64,000 nucleotides of DNA from an uncultured Gammaproteobacteria bacterium (GCA_905479985.1 CAJQOM010000035.1:57168-121167); one strand, 5' to 3'; counted from the stretch's first letter, positions 1-11,321 are shown. Made by a program: numbers and translations. The notes: a model not told the origin generated them from the sequence alone.

Positions 1-27
1 CTTTCGCTCATTATTTATACCCTTGAC

Positions 28-73
28 TCTGCTCAAGTAGCAGAATCGCCCTAAAAGTCCTGCTTATGCAGGA
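28..73 (-). other. Two further small hairpins downstream of cmk
   Basis: Two short perfect inverted repeats lie past the cmk terminator: 58-63 with 68-73 (loop TTAT) and 28-33 with 39-44. Neither has a T-tract that would make a convincing second terminator. On the minus strand they would sit in the leader of the next gene to the left. If that gene is rpsA they could be leader structures, but this cannot be tested in this window. Confidence 0.35.
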
Positions 74-76
74 AGT

Positions 77-112
77 AAAAAAAGCTTACTTTTAAACACT
101 TTAAAAGTAAGC
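77..112 (-). terminator. Rho-independent terminator after cmk
   Basis: A 12-bp perfect inverted repeat (84-95 pairing with 101-112, 5-nt loop) is followed on the minus strand by a run of seven T (83-77). It begins 8 bp past the cmk stop codon, so it should end the hisC-tyrA-aroA-cmk transcript before the gene that lies beyond the left edge (rpsA in many relatives, inferred). Confidence 0.85.
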
Positions 113-119
113 ACCTAAG

Positions 120-788
120 TTATCGGTCAGCGCATATTGCTCTGACACGATGAAATACATCATCAATCCCTAAACGGGTAGAATCCAACTGAATAGCATC
201 GTCAGCAGGCTGTAATGGCGCTACTGTTCGCTGAGTATCTCGTTGGTCTCGCTCGGAAATCTCTGTAACAAGACCGGCTAGGTTACTCTCAATTCCTTTT
301 TCTTTCAACTGCTTATGTCTTCTTTTTGCACGTTCTTCGGCACTGGCATTTAAAAACACTTTATAGCGTGCATCGGGAAACACCACTGTGCCCATGTCTC
401 GACCGTCAGTGACTAAGCCCGGTGCTTGTCTAAAGGCATACTGACGCGCCAGTAACGCACTTCGCACTTGTGGTAAAGCCGCGACTTTGGATGCCGCATT
501 CCCTGCTTTCTCTGAGCGGATCAAGGTGCTAACATCTTGCCCTTCTAATAAAACAATTAAGGTGTCCTCTTGCACGACAAACTCAACCTCTAGACTCTGT
601 GCTATTTCTGCAATTGCCTGTTCATTTGTTAGATCAATATGGTGTTTTAATGCCGCTTGCGCTAATACGCGATATAAAGCACCACTATCTAGATAGTGCC
701 AGCCGAGCTCTTTTGCCATACGTTGCGCGACGGTGCCTTTACCTGAGCCACTCGGTCCATCAATCGTCAATACCGGAATATCAGCCAT
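120..788 (-). CDS. cmk: Cytidylate kinase
   Basis: Phosphorylates CMP and dCMP with ATP in the cytoplasm, feeding pyrimidine nucleotide pools. The 222-aa protein has the P-loop GPSGSGKGT at residues 11-19, followed by the YLDSGALYR substrate segment near residues 31-40, and arginine-rich lid residues in the C-terminal third. Its length is close to the usual ~225 aa. The ATG at 788 overlaps the 3' end of aroA by 8 bp, which suggests translational coupling. It is the last gene of the hisC-tyrA-aroA-cmk run and ends at a strong terminator. Confidence 0.96.
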   Translation of the reverse strand: MADIPVLTIDGPSGSGKGTVAQRMAKELGWHYLDSGALYRVLAQAALKHHIDLTNEQAIAEIAQSLEVEFVVQEDTLIVLLEGQDVSTLIRSEKAGNAASKVAALPQVRSALLARQYAFRQAPGLVTDGRDMGTVVFPDARYKVFLNASAEERAKRRHKQLKEKGIESNLAGLVTEISERDQRDTQRTVAPLQPADDAIQLDSTRLGIDDVFHRVRAICADR

Positions 789-2100
789 CTAATTCATCCA
801 AGACTAAGCCTGATGTCGAAGCTAACTCAACAAAGTTAGGGAATGAGGTGGCGACATTGGCGCAGTCTTTAATGATTATTGTGCCGCCAGCTTGTAGTCC
901 TGCGATGGCAAATGACATTGCAATACGGTGGTCACCTAAACTATCCACTTCTCCTGACCCGACCGTCCCACCTTCGATAATCATGCCATCATCAGTCGCT
1001 GTTGCATCGATACCTAAAATAGTCAGCCCATCAGCCATGGCTTGAATACGGTCACTTTCTTTTACCCGTAATTCTTCAGCGCCTGTTAACACTGTTTGGC
1101 CATCGGCACAGGCTGCAGCAATAAAAATCGCCGGGAACTCATCAATCGCTAACGGTACTTGTTCAACCGGAATTTGAATGCCTTTTAGTGGTGCATAACG
1201 CACACGAATATCAGCGACAGGTTCACCACCTGTTACCGCTTCATTACTCAATGTAATATTCGCACCCATCAGTTTTAAAATATTAATCACGCCAATGCGT
1301 GTTGGGTTAATACCAACATGGCGCAAAGTGATATCAGAATCAGGCGCAATTGCTGCGCCAACCATGAAAAAGGTAGCTGACGAAATATCAGATGGGACGT
1401 CAATATCCGTTGCTAAAAGCCTACCACCGCCTTCAATCGTTATTTTATTCCCATCGACTTCGATCGGGTAAGACATGCCTGCGAGCATCCGCTCTGAATG
1501 ATCACGGGTTGGAGCAGGCTCGACAATGATTGTTTTACCTTTGGCATACATCCCGGCAAGTAATAAACAAGATTTAACTTGGGCACTGGCCATAGGTAGT
1601 TCATAAGCAATGGCATACAAGGCATTTCCCCCTTGCACATGTAGCGGTAATTTACCTTCATGGCTGCCAATCACAGCACCCATTTTAGCCAACGGATCAA
1701 TGACTCTACCCATTGGCCGTTTGGCGAGTGAACTATCCCCTTTCAAAACCGTATTAAAGTTCTGACCAGCTAACAATCCAGACAAAAGTCGTATTGAAGT
1801 ACCTGAATTACCTAGATCTAAAGCATTTTCGGGCAATGTTAGTCCATTCATCCCGACACCATGAATGGTGACGCGACCTGCTTCTGGTCCTTCAATTTTC
1901 ACGCCCATTTCTCTGAAAGCCGTTAAGGTTGCTAACGCATCTTCGCCTTCCAAAAAGCCGGTAACTTGAGTCACGCCTTCCGCTATTGCACCGAGCATAA
2001 TTGAGCGATGCGAAATAGACTTATCGCCTGGCACACGTAGCTCACCTGTCAGCTTCCCGCCCGGTTGAACGATATATTGTTTTTGCTGTTGTCCACTCAC
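781..2100 (-). CDS. aroA: 3-phosphoshikimate 1-carboxyvinyltransferase (EPSP synthase)
   Basis: Sixth step of the shikimate pathway: transfers enolpyruvyl from PEP to shikimate-3-phosphate. The 439-aa protein shows PGDKSISHR (24-32), LGNSGTSIR (96-104) and the late RVKESDR segment. It also carries the four motifs used to define class II EPSP synthases: GDKS, SAQVK, RDHSE and NPTR. The Gly of the LGNSGT loop is retained, so the loop itself is not the CP4-type Ala variant. The start is GTG at 2098-2100 with only a distant GGAG upstream, so the exact start is slightly uncertain. It lies 60 bp after tyrA and overlaps cmk. Confidence 0.96.
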   Translation of the reverse strand: MSGQQQKQYIVQPGGKLTGELRVPGDKSISHRSIMLGAIAEGVTQVTGFLEGEDALATLTAFREMGVKIEGPEAGRVTIHGVGMNGLTLPENALDLGNSGTSIRLLSGLLAGQNFNTVLKGDSSLAKRPMGRVIDPLAKMGAVIGSHEGKLPLHVQGGNALYAIAYELPMASAQVKSCLLLAGMYAKGKTIIVEPAPTRDHSERMLAGMSYPIEVDGNKITIEGGGRLLATDIDVPSDISSATFFMVGAAIAPDSDITLRHVGINPTRIGVINILKLMGANITLSNEAVTGGEPVADIRVRYAPLKGIQIPVEQVPLAIDEFPAIFIAAACADGQTVLTGAEELRVKESDRIQAMADGLTILGIDATATDDGMIIEGGTVGSGEVDSLGDHRIAMSFAIAGLQAGGTIIIKDCANVATSFPNFVELASTSGLVLDELDG

Positions 2101-2160
2101 GCTGTTTTAAACTCCACTTGTATCAACTCCATTTGATCACATTTCATTGTTATTTTGATA

Positions 2161-3048
2161 TTACTTAGCTTTGATATGACTTAACTCGGGCTCTTTAAAC
2201 CGGATGTCACGTGCTTGTTTGGCACGCTGAAATAAGTCCATCAAATAATCGCCATCTTGCTCTTGTATGGCTTGTTCAATCTCAGTTAGTTGTTGTTGAT
2301 ATTGTTTCAATAACCCTAAAATCGCCGCATCATTGCTGAGACAAATATCTCGCCACATCACAGGATCACTAGATGCAATACGCGAAAAATCTCTAAAGCC
2401 ACCAGCGGCAAAACGTAATACATCATCAACGTCATCATTTTGGGCTAATAATCCCACTAAGTTAAACGCTAATAAATGCGGTAAATGACTCGTTGCTGCC
2501 AACACTAAATCATGATGTTGTACTGTCATTTCTGACACGTCGGCACCTACATCAAGCCACATGGTCTGGATTGTTTTTAATGCCACTGCATCAGTCTCCG
2601 CAAGTGGCGTTAAAATGACTTTATGATTTTGATAAAGTTCCGGAAATGCTGCAGAAGGTCCACTTTTTTCTGTACCTGCAATAGGATGCCCCGGTACAAA
2701 TTGGCAGATCCTGTCACCCAAGGTGGTGACGGCCGCTTCAACAACTTGTGCTTTGGTACTGCCGGCATCGGTAATCACCATCTTGTCTGTTACATGAGGT
2801 GCTATCTCGGCTAATGTTTTTGCCATTGCCCCCATTGGTACGGCTAGTACAACTACATCTGCGCCGGTCACGGCGTCTTCAATAGACATGGCAGCGCAAT
2901 CAATCAAACCAAGAGACATGGCTTGTTGTCGTGTCTCTTCATTTCTAGCAAATCCCACTACTTCTGTTACTTTCCCCGCCTTTTTCAAAGCCAAAGAAAG
3001 CGAACCGCCAATGAGACCAACACCAATAATCGCTAAACGGTTAATCAT
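2161..3048 (-). CDS. tyrA: Prephenate dehydrogenase
   Basis: Oxidatively decarboxylates prephenate to 4-hydroxyphenylpyruvate for tyrosine synthesis (an arogenate-using variant cannot be excluded). The protein starts with the Rossmann motif GVGLIGG (residues 9-15) and contains the catalytic HPIAGTE segment. There is no chorismate mutase domain, so it is monofunctional. I chose the ATG at 3046-3048 (295 aa) because the upstream in-frame start would add six non-conserved residues deep inside hisC. The chosen start overlaps hisC by 8 bp. The order hisC-tyrA-aroA-cmk is standard in pseudomonad-like gammaproteobacteria. Confidence 0.94.
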   Translation of the reverse strand: MINRLAIIGVGLIGGSLSLALKKAGKVTEVVGFARNEETRQQAMSLGLIDCAAMSIEDAVTGADVVVLAVPMGAMAKTLAEIAPHVTDKMVITDAGSTKAQVVEAAVTTLGDRICQFVPGHPIAGTEKSGPSAAFPELYQNHKVILTPLAETDAVALKTIQTMWLDVGADVSEMTVQHHDLVLAATSHLPHLLAFNLVGLLAQNDDVDDVLRFAAGGFRDFSRIASSDPVMWRDICLSNDAAILGLLKQYQQQLTEIEQAIQEQDGDYLMDLFQRAKQARDIRFKEPELSHIKAK

Positions 3049-4141
3049 GTTTTTGCTCCAAAGCAATGGCTAAGGCATCAAGACATCGCTGATTTTCAGT
3101 TGGCAGGCCAATACTAATACGCAAATGATGTGGCAGACCATAATTAGCAATGGGCCTGACGATGACACCTTGTTGTAATAATAATTGAAAAACCGCGTCG
3201 GCATTTCGCTTCACATTAACGGTAATAAAATTACCTTTGGATGGTATAAACGATAAGCCCAATAACTTAAACCCCGCTTCAAATTGCTTTAACCCCGCTT
3301 CATTAACCTGTTTCGTTTGGTCAATATAAGCTTGCTCTGACAATGCCGCGGTGGCAGCGGCCAAAGCCAGACTATTCACATTAAAAGGTTGTCTGATGCG
3401 GTTCAATAAATCAGCAATATCTGGCGAAGATAGACTATAGCCAACCCTTAAGGCCGCAAGCCCATAGGCTTTTGAAAATGTTCTGGTGATGACTAAATTT
3501 GGATAGTTTGCCAGCCACTCAACCGTGTTTACTGTTTGTGTCGTATATTCAACATAGGCTTCATCTAACACCACAATAACTGAGCTGGGTACTTGCTGTA
3601 AAAAAGCCTCAATCTGTTCTGGCGCTATTGCTGTGCCCGTTGGGTTATTCGGGTTGGCAATAAAAATCAGTTTGGTTTTATCACTGATTAATGTGGTCAT
3701 GGCATCTAAGTCATGGCCAAAATCACGCGATGGTGCAATAACGGCTTTAGCGCCAATTGCTTGTGTGACAAGTGGATAAACAGCAAACGCATATTGCGAG
3801 AAAATCACTTCATCTGCTGGTGATACAAACGTTCGCGCTAATAACTCTAAAACATCGTTTGAGCCATTACCTAAGGTAATCTGATCTGCTGTTAATTGAT
3901 AGTAGTCAGCTAAAGCGGCTTTTAAGACAAAGCCATTGCCGTCTGGGTAACGCGTTAGTGCTTTCGCTGCTTGTGCTATTGCCGTTAAGACGACTTCTGA
4001 TGGGCCTAATGGGTTTTCATTTGAGGCGAGTTTGATGATATTGCTAATGCCGAGTTCACGCTCTAATTCATCAATCGGTTTGCCCGGTTGATATGGCTTG
4101 ATGGCATTAATATTTGGCAATGCGATATCACAAGCATTCAT
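3041..4141 (-). CDS. hisC: Histidinol-phosphate aminotransferase
   Basis: PLP-dependent fold-type I aminotransferase that interconverts imidazole acetol phosphate and histidinol phosphate. In this gene context such enzymes often also serve aromatic aminotransfer (inference). The 366-aa protein has the [10 protein letters not shown] substrate segment (39-48), NPNNPTGT (163-170), the LDEAY segment and the PLP lysine K224 in TRTFSKAYG. Its ATG overlaps the lspA stop as ATGA (4 bp) and its 3' end overlaps tyrA, which points to tight coupling through the operon. No other his genes are in the window, as expected for a hisC2-type copy. Confidence 0.93.
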   Translation of the reverse strand: MNACDIALPNINAIKPYQPGKPIDELERELGISNIIKLASNENPLGPSEVVLTAIAQAAKALTRYPDGNGFVLKAALADYYQLTADQITLGNGSNDVLELLARTFVSPADEVIFSQYAFAVYPLVTQAIGAKAVIAPSRDFGHDLDAMTTLISDKTKLIFIANPNNPTGTAIAPEQIEAFLQQVPSSVIVVLDEAYVEYTTQTVNTVEWLANYPNLVITRTFSKAYGLAALRVGYSLSSPDIADLLNRIRQPFNVNSLALAAATAALSEQAYIDQTKQVNEAGLKQFEAGFKLLGLSFIPSKGNFITVNVKRNADAVFQLLLQQGVIVRPIANYGLPHHLRISIGLPTENQRCLDALAIALEQKHD

Positions 4142-4611
4142 GATGTCTGCGACTCAGGCTCTGACTTAAAACTATCTAGAATCAATAATACCGCACCAAT
4201 ACAGATTGCTGAATCTGCCACATTAAAGGCCGGCCAATGGCTGCTGCCAATATAGACGTCTAGAAAATCAACCACATAGCCATAAACAATACGATCAATC
4301 ACATTACCGATAGCCCCACCTAAAATCAGACTTAAGGAAATGGCTTCTAATTTTGCATGGGGTTTTAATTTTGCCAACCAAACTATTAGAACAATACTAA
4401 TGACAACCGCAAGGACAATAAAAAACCAACGTTGCCAGCCGCCAGCTTGGGCCAAAAAGCTAAATGCCGCACCATAATTATGGGCCATGGTGAGATTGAA
4501 ATAAGGCATTACGGCAACCGTTTCATACAGCGCTAGCCATGACACCATCAGCCACTTTGTGACTTGATCCAACACAATAACTACCGCTGAAATCGTCAGG
4601 TATTTCAACAT
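4138..4611 (-). CDS. lspA: Lipoprotein signal peptidase (signal peptidase II)
   Basis: Inner-membrane aspartyl protease that removes signal peptides from diacylglyceryl-modified prolipoproteins. The 157-aa protein has four hydrophobic segments. The conserved blocks are GNVIDR with VVDFLD (catalytic Asp about D115) and FNVADS (catalytic Asp about D133). It lies 12 bp downstream of ileS, the usual ileS-lspA arrangement, and overlaps hisC by 4 bp. At least two predicted lipoproteins in this window (LptE and the protein at 24492) would be substrates. Confidence 0.96.
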   Translation of the reverse strand: MLKYLTISAVVIVLDQVTKWLMVSWLALYETVAVMPYFNLTMAHNYGAAFSFLAQAGGWQRWFFIVLAVVISIVLIVWLAKLKPHAKLEAISLSLILGGAIGNVIDRIVYGYVVDFLDVYIGSSHWPAFNVADSAICIGAVLLILDSFKSEPESQTS

Positions 4612-4623
4612 CTTTCGTCACCC

Positions 4624-7425
4624 TTATGCATAGTGACGTTGTTCACCTTCACCATCGATATTACCAATACAACGGCCACAGAGTTCTGGATGTGTTTCGT
4701 CTTGGCCCACTTCGGCAGTTTGATGCCAGCAACGATCGCAACGAGCATGCTCGGTTGGCACAGCTAGTAATGCTAGGCCAGCTAACTCACTGTCGACTGC
4801 ATCACTCGGTTTATCGCTCATTGGCAATAAGGTGACTTTTGACGTAATTAAAACGAATTTTAATTCTGTTTCGACTTTATCTAATACTGCTTTCAAAGGC
4901 GCGTCAGCATATAAACTGATTTCAGCCGTTAAGCCGCCTTTGATTTTTCCGTCATTACGCAACACTTCGAGTTGTTTAGATACCGCATCACGTACTGTGA
5001 ATAGTTCGTTCCAGAATGCGACATCAAGTTCGGTCGTTTCGGCTAATGGCGTTAATTGGTCATACCACGCATTTAACATGACCGATTCATTTCTTTCGCC
5101 TGGTAAATGTTGCCATAATTCATCGGCAGTGAAGCTTAAAATCGGTGCAACCCAACGCGTTAATGCTTCTAAGATATGATACATCGCCGTTTGCGCTGAA
5201 CGCCGGCCAACACTCTCTTCTTTCATCGTGTATTGGCGATCTTTGGTGATATCTAAATACAAACTACCCATTTCATTGGCGCAAAAGTTATGCACTTTTT
5301 GATAGATAGTATGGAACTGATAACTGTCATAAGCTGCGAGAATATCTTGTTGAACATGATATGCCCGATCGACGGCCCACTGATCGAGTGCCAACATATC
5401 TTCCACGGCAACACTATCCGTTGCTGGATTAAAGTCAGATAAATTCGATAGTAAATAACGCGCAGTGTTACGAATACGGCGATACGAGTCCGCCGCTTGC
5501 TTAAGTATTTCATCAGACACATTCATTTCTGCAGTGTAATCTGCTGATGCGACCCAAAGACGAATTATATCGGCACCTAAATTGTTCACCACTTTTTGTG
5601 GTGCAATGACATTGCCTTTTGATTTCGACATTTTCATGCCATTGGCATCAACTGTAAAACCATGCGTTAACACGGCTTTATATGGTGCTTTTCCTGTTGA
5701 AGCCACTGATGTTAATAATGACGATTGGAACCAGCCGCGATGTTGATCACTGCCTTCTAAATAGAGATCTGCTGGTCGACTCAGATAATCACGGCGTGCT
5801 AATACACATGCGTGTGACACACCTGAATCAAACCAAACATCAAGGGTATCTGAGACTTTGTCGTAATCGGCCGCTTCATCACCCAGTAATTCACTGGCTT
5901 CTAGTTCAAACCAAGCATCAATACCGTGTTGCTCAACCTGTGAGGCAACTTGCTCCATGAGTACGTCAGTTTTTGGATGCAGCTCACCGGTTTGTTGGTG
6001 TACAAATAATGGAATCGGCACGCCCCATGTCCGTTGGCGAGAAATACACCAATCTGGCCGTCCTTCGACCATGCCTTCAATGCGTTTTTGGCCCCAATCG
6101 GGCATCCACGTCGTATCATTAATCGCTTGCTCGGCTGCTTGGCGTAGCCCTTTTTGGTCCATGCTGATAAACCATTGTGGTGTCGCCCGGAAAATAATGG
6201 GACTCTTGTGACGCCAGCAATGGGGGTAGCTATGTTGAATATCAATATGTTTCAGCAGAACACCTTTTTCAGCTAATAAAGCAATCACATTAGGATTGGC
6301 TTTAAAAACAGATTGACCAGCAAAGTATTCGGTGTCCGGTAAGAAAACCCCATTTGCACCAACAGGATTATTCACGGCTAACTGATATTTCAGTCCAACG
6401 GTAAAGTCATCTTGGCCATGGCCCGGTGCGGTATGAACAGCGCCAGTACCTGCTTCTGCTGTGACATGGTCACCCAGAATGATCGGCACTTGTTTGTCAT
6501 AAAATGGGTGTTGTAGTTGACAATTTTCTAGGACTTCTCCTTTGCAACGCACAATGATGTCACCGGTCATGCCATAGCGTTCGAGTGCACTTTCATATAG
6601 CGCTTCCGCCAGCAACAAGCGTTCATCACCACATTGCAATAACACATAGTCATATTCTGGGTTAAGTGAGACAGCTTCATTTGCTGGCAATGTCCAAGGT
6701 GTCGTTGTCCAGATTGGTACGCTAATCGTGCCATGGCCTTGACCACCACATGCTTGTTCGAAAGCGGCTTGGTCAACGACGTTAAAACGGACATCGATCG
6801 CGGGTGATGTTTTGTCTTCGTGTTCTACTTCGGCTTCAGCTAATGCAGAACCACAATCAACACACCAATGAACGGGTTTGACGCCTTTGTGTAAGTGACC
6901 TTGCTTAACAATTTCACCTAAGGTGCGGATAATGTCGGCTTCAAAGCTGAAATCCATCGTGAGATATGGGTTATCCCATTCTGCTTGGATACCTAAGCGC
7001 TTGAAGTCTTCGCGTTGGCCATCAACTTGCTTTTGAGCATAGGTACGGCAGGCTTTTCTGAACTCTGCAGCGGAGACTTTGACACCAGGTTTGCCGATCT
7101 TCTTTTCAACATTAAGCTCAATAGGCAAGCCATGACAATCCCAACCGGGCACATAGGGGGTATCAAAGCCTGATAAGGTTTTTGATTTTAAAATAATGTC
7201 TTTGAGAATTTTATTAACTGCATGGCCAATATGAATATCGCCATTCGCATACGGGGGACCATCATGCAAAATAAATGTGGGCTTGCCTTGGGCATTGTCC
7301 CGCATTTTTTGATAAAGGTTAATGTCTTGCCAATGCTTCAACATCAACGGCTCGCGGTTAGGCAGCCCCGCTTTCATTGGGAATTTTGTTGCTGGCAGGT
7401 TTAAGGTATGTTTGTAATCGGCCAC
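4624..7425 (-). CDS. ileS: Isoleucyl-tRNA synthetase
   Basis: Class I synthetase that charges tRNA-Ile and edits mischarged valine. It has HIGH near residue 65, the CP1 editing domain in the middle, KMSKS in the last third and a C-terminal zinc finger with two CxxC pairs (CDRC and CGRC). Two starts compete: an ATG at 7435-7437 and a GTG at 7423-7425. I prefer the GTG because it aligns with the usual N-terminus (x-A-D-Y-K-x-T-L-N-L) and has a TGGGA sequence about 7 nt upstream, while the ATG has none at proper spacing. The length of about 933 aa is typical. ribF, often found directly upstream, is missing. Confidence 0.96.
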   Translation of the reverse strand: MADYKHTLNLPATKFPMKAGLPNREPLMLKHWQDINLYQKMRDNAQGKPTFILHDGPPYANGDIHIGHAVNKILKDIILKSKTLSGFDTPYVPGWDCHGLPIELNVEKKIGKPGVKVSAAEFRKACRTYAQKQVDGQREDFKRLGIQAEWDNPYLTMDFSFEADIIRTLGEIVKQGHLHKGVKPVHWCVDCGSALAEAEVEHEDKTSPAIDVRFNVVDQAAFEQACGGQGHGTISVPIWTTTPWTLPANEAVSLNPEYDYVLLQCGDERLLLAEALYESALERYGMTGDIIVRCKGEVLENCQLQHPFYDKQVPIILGDHVTAEAGTGAVHTAPGHGQDDFTVGLKYQLAVNNPVGANGVFLPDTEYFAGQSVFKANPNVIALLAEKGVLLKHIDIQHSYPHCWRHKSPIIFRATPQWFISMDQKGLRQAAEQAINDTTWMPDWGQKRIEGMVEGRPDWCISRQRTWGVPIPLFVHQQTGELHPKTDVLMEQVASQVEQHGIDAWFELEASELLGDEAADYDKVSDTLDVWFDSGVSHACVLARRDYLSRPADLYLEGSDQHRGWFQSSLLTSVASTGKAPYKAVLTHGFTVDANGMKMSKSKGNVIAPQKVVNNLGADIIRLWVASADYTAEMNVSDEILKQAADSYRRIRNTARYLLSNLSDFNPATDSVAVEDMLALDQWAVDRAYHVQQDILAAYDSYQFHTIYQKVHNFCANEMGSLYLDITKDRQYTMKEESVGRRSAQTAMYHILEALTRWVAPILSFTADELWQHLPGERNESVMLNAWYDQLTPLAETTELDVAFWNELFTVRDAVSKQLEVLRNDGKIKGGLTAEISLYADAPLKAVLDKVETELKFVLITSKVTLLPMSDKPSDAVDSELAGLALLAVPTEHARCDRCWHQTAEVGQDETHPELCGRCIGNIDGEGEQRHYA

Positions 7426-7552
7426 AAATGATCCCATTGCTCTTGGTTAACGAAACAGGTCATTATACGGGCTTTTTTGGCTGATCTAAATCACTGAATG
7501 GTGTTTTAGCTTAATCTTTTTTCCTGCTCTGGTTCTCAATGGGTTTTCAGTG

Positions 7553-8668
7553 TCAATCACCCTCCTTTTCTGGGCTGATATTCAGTAGTGACGCACTGCG
7601 TGCGAAAATAGTACTGGGTAACCCTAATGCCTGTTTTAAAGCCACATCACGTTCAAACGGATTGTCTATTTTAGACAAAGACCACATTTGCTCAAAGGTC
7701 AGGTTTAACGGGAAATAATACAGTGATACTAAAGCCATATTAATCAAAGGAAAATCACTGCCATACACTAAGCGGCCTTTTAGTCTTGGCTCGACACTGG
7801 CTTTATTGATGTAGCCTAATTTATTGACTTGGGTGAGGCTTGAGATGTCCGTGTATAGATTTGGATATTGTTCAAACATTGTCAAAATACGCTGATAATT
7901 ATCTTCGCCATGGCTTTCGCCTGTTGTCGCGATATGGCCTGCAATGACTTTAACGCCCAGTGATAATGGTAGCGATAACCGTTTTGGATCACCATATTCA
8001 TCGATGGCATCGGCAAAAGAACGTTCTTGGCCAGCATGACTTAGTAGCGGCAAATCCAATGCTTTCATTTTTAAATAAAAATCTGTTATTCGGCTGTCGC
8101 TCGGATCAATGTGTTGAATATTGGGAATCCATTTAATTAACTTAGCCCCTTGCTGTTTAGCATGCTCTAATTGCGCTAGCGCATCATGTCGGTACGGGTT
8201 AATGCTGGCACCAAAATGGAGGTTCGGATACAAACGCGCTTGTTCGGCGACATAGTCGTTTGGAATATAAACTTGGGTTTTGTCTCTATCTAACTCACCT
8301 TGTTCGTTCACGACGCCATCCAACGCTAAGATCACAACGCCATCAATATGTCCGGCTTCATCAACAGTTTTTGCCAAGCGCTTAACTAATTCTTGATCAC
8401 CATGCTGTTTTAATAACGCTTCATTAACGCCAAATGCACCGAGGTAATAATTAAACTTATAGCTGTCTTTCATGACGTCAGCCACGAAACAGCCACTGTC
8501 GCCATAGCCTAAACCTGCTATATGGACATGCATATCAATGATGAGGCTGTCGGGCAGTGCTTGTGGCGCTTGAACTGGCCCTTTAAATAAGGCCAACCTG
8601 ACTATTAAAGCAATTACAAGCATTAGCGTGAAACCGATAACTGCTTTTTTTAAAATGCCTATCATCAT
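7553..8668 (-). CDS. Membrane-anchored amidohydrolase family protein
   Basis: A metal-dependent TIM-barrel hydrolase of the amidohydrolase_2 type; substrate not recognised. The 371-aa protein opens with one hydrophobic segment (about residues 9-28) that should be an uncleaved anchor, placing the enzyme on the periplasmic side. Metal-site motifs are present in order: DMHVHI (HxH), a KW lysine segment, SHAGQE, AGHIATTG and the final YGSDFP aspartate. It stands alone between ileS and the divergent DUF3579 gene, in the place where ribF often sits. Its 115-bp gap to ileS makes an operon uncertain. Confidence 0.75.
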   Translation of the reverse strand: MMIGILKKAVIGFTLMLVIALIVRLALFKGPVQAPQALPDSLIIDMHVHIAGLGYGDSGCFVADVMKDSYKFNYYLGAFGVNEALLKQHGDQELVKRLAKTVDEAGHIDGVVILALDGVVNEQGELDRDKTQVYIPNDYVAEQARLYPNLHFGASINPYRHDALAQLEHAKQQGAKLIKWIPNIQHIDPSDSRITDFYLKMKALDLPLLSHAGQERSFADAIDEYGDPKRLSLPLSLGVKVIAGHIATTGESHGEDNYQRILTMFEQYPNLYTDISSLTQVNKLGYINKASVEPRLKGRLVYGSDFPLINMALVSLYYFPLNLTFEQMWSLSKIDNPFERDVALKQALGLPSTIFARSASLLNISPEKEGD

Positions 8669-8801
8669 TTATCCTTAATGTGTTGGCGCAATTACCGGCC
8701 AAACCTTATCCTTATTAAAAATAGTTGAATTAATGCGTTTCGCCCATTAAAAATGGCGTAAAATAGGGCTGATTTTCAGCTATCCCTTTTGAGCAAGTAA
8801 G

Positions 8802-9089
8802 ATGTCAGCAGCGGCAAAAGTTATTCTCCATGGACTCACACAAGAGGGTCGTAAATTTCGTCCTAGTGACTGGGCAGAACGCTTATGCGGCGCTGTAGCC
8901 AGTTACGATAAAAATCGACGCATTACTTTTCACCCTTGTGTTGCTTTGGCATCCATCGACGGTATTAAGTGTGTGGTGATTGATGCGTCACTTGAGCAGG
9001 ATGACGAGATGTTATTCGGTTTTCTTATCGACTTTGCGACTGAAAATAATTTACAAATCAAACATACCCAAACCGTAGTAGAAACCTAA
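8802..9089 (+). CDS. DUF3579 family protein
   Basis: A 95-aa soluble protein of unknown function. The segment IxHGxTQEGRKFRPSDWAERLCG near the N-terminus and the following IDGIKCVVID block match my memory of the DUF3579 family of beta- and gammaproteobacteria. It has no signal peptide or membrane segment. It is one of the few plus-strand genes here, divergent from the amidohydrolase and convergent with the CBS gene, from which it is separated by only 11 bp. Confidence 0.8.
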   Translation: MSAAAKVILHGLTQEGRKFRPSDWAERLCGAVASYDKNRRITFHPCVALASIDGIKCVVIDASLEQDDEMLFGFLIDFATENNLQIKHTQTVVET

Positions 9090-9100
9090 ATATAACGGCT

Positions 9101-9553
9101 TTATTCGGTCTCGTCTTCAGGCCAGTTCTGAATGTAATTTTTGAGCAGTTTATTTTCAAACTTTGCCTTTTCCAATAACTTCTCAACGATATCGGTAATT
9201 GATAACATCCCTTCCAACTTGCCTTTATACACAACAGGTAAGTGGCGAATATTATTGTCCACCATCATTGTCATGGCTTCTTCCAAGCTATTATCGGGAT
9301 CACAGGTAATCGGATTGGGTGTCATCGCCGCTTTGACAGTGATATCCGCCAATGACTGATCTAGACCTTGGTGTAAGACACGCAATAAGTCGCGCTCAGA
9401 TAATATGCCGACCAAACTGTCAGGATCAACAATCAATATTGAACCAATACGATGATCCATCATTAACGATACCGCTTGGTCTAAGGTATCCGTTGGTGAT
9501 AACGTGATCACAGGTTTACCTTTATTTTTGGTCACCGATCTGACTTTCATCAT
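9101..9553 (-). CDS. Tandem CBS-domain protein
   Basis: A 150-aa protein made almost entirely of two CBS domains (about residues 8-65 and 75-130), a Bateman module that usually binds an adenosine nucleotide. Each domain ends in the typical (I/M)L-S-x-R/T-D sequence (ILSERDLL and MLSITDIV). No catalytic domain is attached, so it may regulate another protein or sense energy state; the partner is not evident. AAGG lies 4-5 nt before the first of two adjacent ATG codons, which supports the start at 9553. Confidence 0.85.
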   Translation of the reverse strand: MMKVRSVTKNKGKPVITLSPTDTLDQAVSLMMDHRIGSILIVDPDSLVGILSERDLLRVLHQGLDQSLADITVKAAMTPNPITCDPDNSLEEAMTMMVDNNIRHLPVVYKGKLEGMLSITDIVEKLLEKAKFENKLLKNYIQNWPEDETE

Positions 9554-9621
9554 TTGGCCTTTTGATTAACGTTGTTCATCACATTTTGCTTGAGATGTTG
9601 TACTAAAAGCAACTGCTGATA

Positions 9622-11196
9622 TTAAGTATGTTCGCGTGTTGACTTAAATTCAATATCAGGCCAACGCTCCATAGTCAGATCTAGATTAACCCGTGTTGTT
9701 GCAATATAGGTCAGGCCACCTGCCCCATCTAATGCCAGGTTTTGTGATGCTTTGCGTTTGAACTCTTCAAGCATCTTGTCATCATCACAGTAGACCCAAC
9801 GGGCGGTATGGACTTGTACCGGCTCATAAGCACAATCAACCTTGTACTCCCCTTTAAGCCGGTGAACAACAACATCAAACTGCAAAACACCGACAGCACC
9901 GAGAATCAAATCGTTATTGTCTAATGGTCGAAATAGTTGCGTTGCGCCCTCTTCGCTCAGTTGCTGTAGGCCTTTTAATAATGCTTTGGTCTTTAAAGGA
10001 TCTTTTAATCGAACCCGACGAAACAACTCTGGCGCAAAATAGGGAATGCCAGTAAATTGAATATCCTCGCCTTCAGTAAAGGTATCACCAATCTGAATCG
10101 TGCCGTGATTATGTAAGCCTAAGATATCACCTGGCCAAGCATCTTCTGCTTGTGCTCGCTCGGCGGCCATAAAAGTCACTGCGTTAGCAATGGTGACATC
10201 TTTACCTGTTCTAGTTTGGCGTAGTTTCATGCCCTTCTTGTATTGACCGGAACAAACCCGTAAGAAAGCGACCCTATCACGGTGTTTCGGATCCATATTG
10301 GCTTGGATTTTAAACACAAAACCACTGAATGGTTGTTCTTTTGCTTCTACAGTACGTGTCTTCGTCTCACGTGATTGCGGCATCGGTGCATATTCAACAA
10401 AGGAATCCATCAACTCCGTGATACCAAAATTGTTCATTGCTGAGCCAAAAAAGGTAGGCGACAGTTCACCTGATAAAAACCGCTCTAAATCAAACTCATG
10501 ACTCGCGCCACGCACAAGTTCAATTTCTTCACGTAACTCTTCAGCTAAATCACCAAATAGCTCATCTAAGCGTGGGTTATCTAATCCTTCAATCACCTCA
10601 CCGACTTCACTACTGTGTGGCTCAAAAATATGCACACTGTCTTTCAAGAGGTGGAATATGCCTTTGAAATTTTTACCCATGCCAATCGGCCACGTGATGG
10701 GCGCGCATTGGATATTAAGGATGTCTTCAATTTCGTCCAGAACGTCAATGGGATCGCGCCCTTCCCGATCCAATTTATTAATGAAGGTCAGAATCGGCGT
10801 ATCGCGTAGACGACAGACTTCCATTAATTTAATCGTGCGCTGCTCAACACCCTTGGCGCTGTCTATCACCATCAAAGCTGAGTCGACAGCCGTGAGTGTT
10901 CGATAAGTATCTTCGGAGAAATCGGCATGACCCGGCGTATCAAGTAAGTTTACAACGCGATCTCGATATGGAAACTGCATAACGGATGAGGTCACGGAAA
11001 TACCCCGTTCCTTCTCCATTTCCATCCAATCGGAGGTTGCATGGCGATCGGTTTTACGTGACTTAACACTGCCGGCCATTTGGATCGCACCACCGAACAG
11101 CAATAGTTTTTCGGTAATCGTCGTCTTACCGGCATCTGGATGCGAAATAATCGCAAACGTGCGACGTTTTTTGAGTTCTGTCTGTAGATCAGCCAT
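9622..11196 (-). CDS. prfC: Peptide chain release factor 3
   Basis: GTPase that recycles RF1/RF2 from the ribosome after termination. The G-domain P-loop SHPDAGKTT is at residues 18-26, with DTPGH and NKLD following, then the translation-factor beta-barrel and the C-terminal domain. A TTG three codons upstream is in frame, but I chose the ATG at 11194-11196, which gives 524 aa, close to the usual 529. It is a single gene with no close operon partner: a 68-bp gap separates its stop from the CBS gene. Confidence 0.95.
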   Translation of the reverse strand: MADLQTELKKRRTFAIISHPDAGKTTITEKLLLFGGAIQMAGSVKSRKTDRHATSDWMEMEKERGISVTSSVMQFPYRDRVVNLLDTPGHADFSEDTYRTLTAVDSALMVIDSAKGVEQRTIKLMEVCRLRDTPILTFINKLDREGRDPIDVLDEIEDILNIQCAPITWPIGMGKNFKGIFHLLKDSVHIFEPHSSEVGEVIEGLDNPRLDELFGDLAEELREEIELVRGASHEFDLERFLSGELSPTFFGSAMNNFGITELMDSFVEYAPMPQSRETKTRTVEAKEQPFSGFVFKIQANMDPKHRDRVAFLRVCSGQYKKGMKLRQTRTGKDVTIANAVTFMAAERAQAEDAWPGDILGLHNHGTIQIGDTFTEGEDIQFTGIPYFAPELFRRVRLKDPLKTKALLKGLQQLSEEGATQLFRPLDNNDLILGAVGVLQFDVVVHRLKGEYKVDCAYEPVQVHTARWVYCDDDKMLEEFKRKASQNLALDGAGGLTYIATTRVNLDLTMERWPDIEFKSTREHT

Positions 11197-11321
11197 GAAA
11201 AGCAAATATCGTGGAAAAACCCGCTATTCTACATGACTGCTCGGTTGCTGACTAAAGTTGTTCGCCGCCCTATGCGATCATTCAATGCCAACCAAGACCA
11301 TTACGCTTTCATCAAACCCAG

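Noticed and set aside
599..1045. A 148-codon plus-strand frame opposite cmk and aroA
   Set aside because: It lies entirely antisense to two clear enzymes, spans their overlap and has no family features.
4832..7404. Several open frames on both strands inside ileS
   Set aside because: All are shadows of the intact synthetase frame; none has its own ribosome-binding site or motif.
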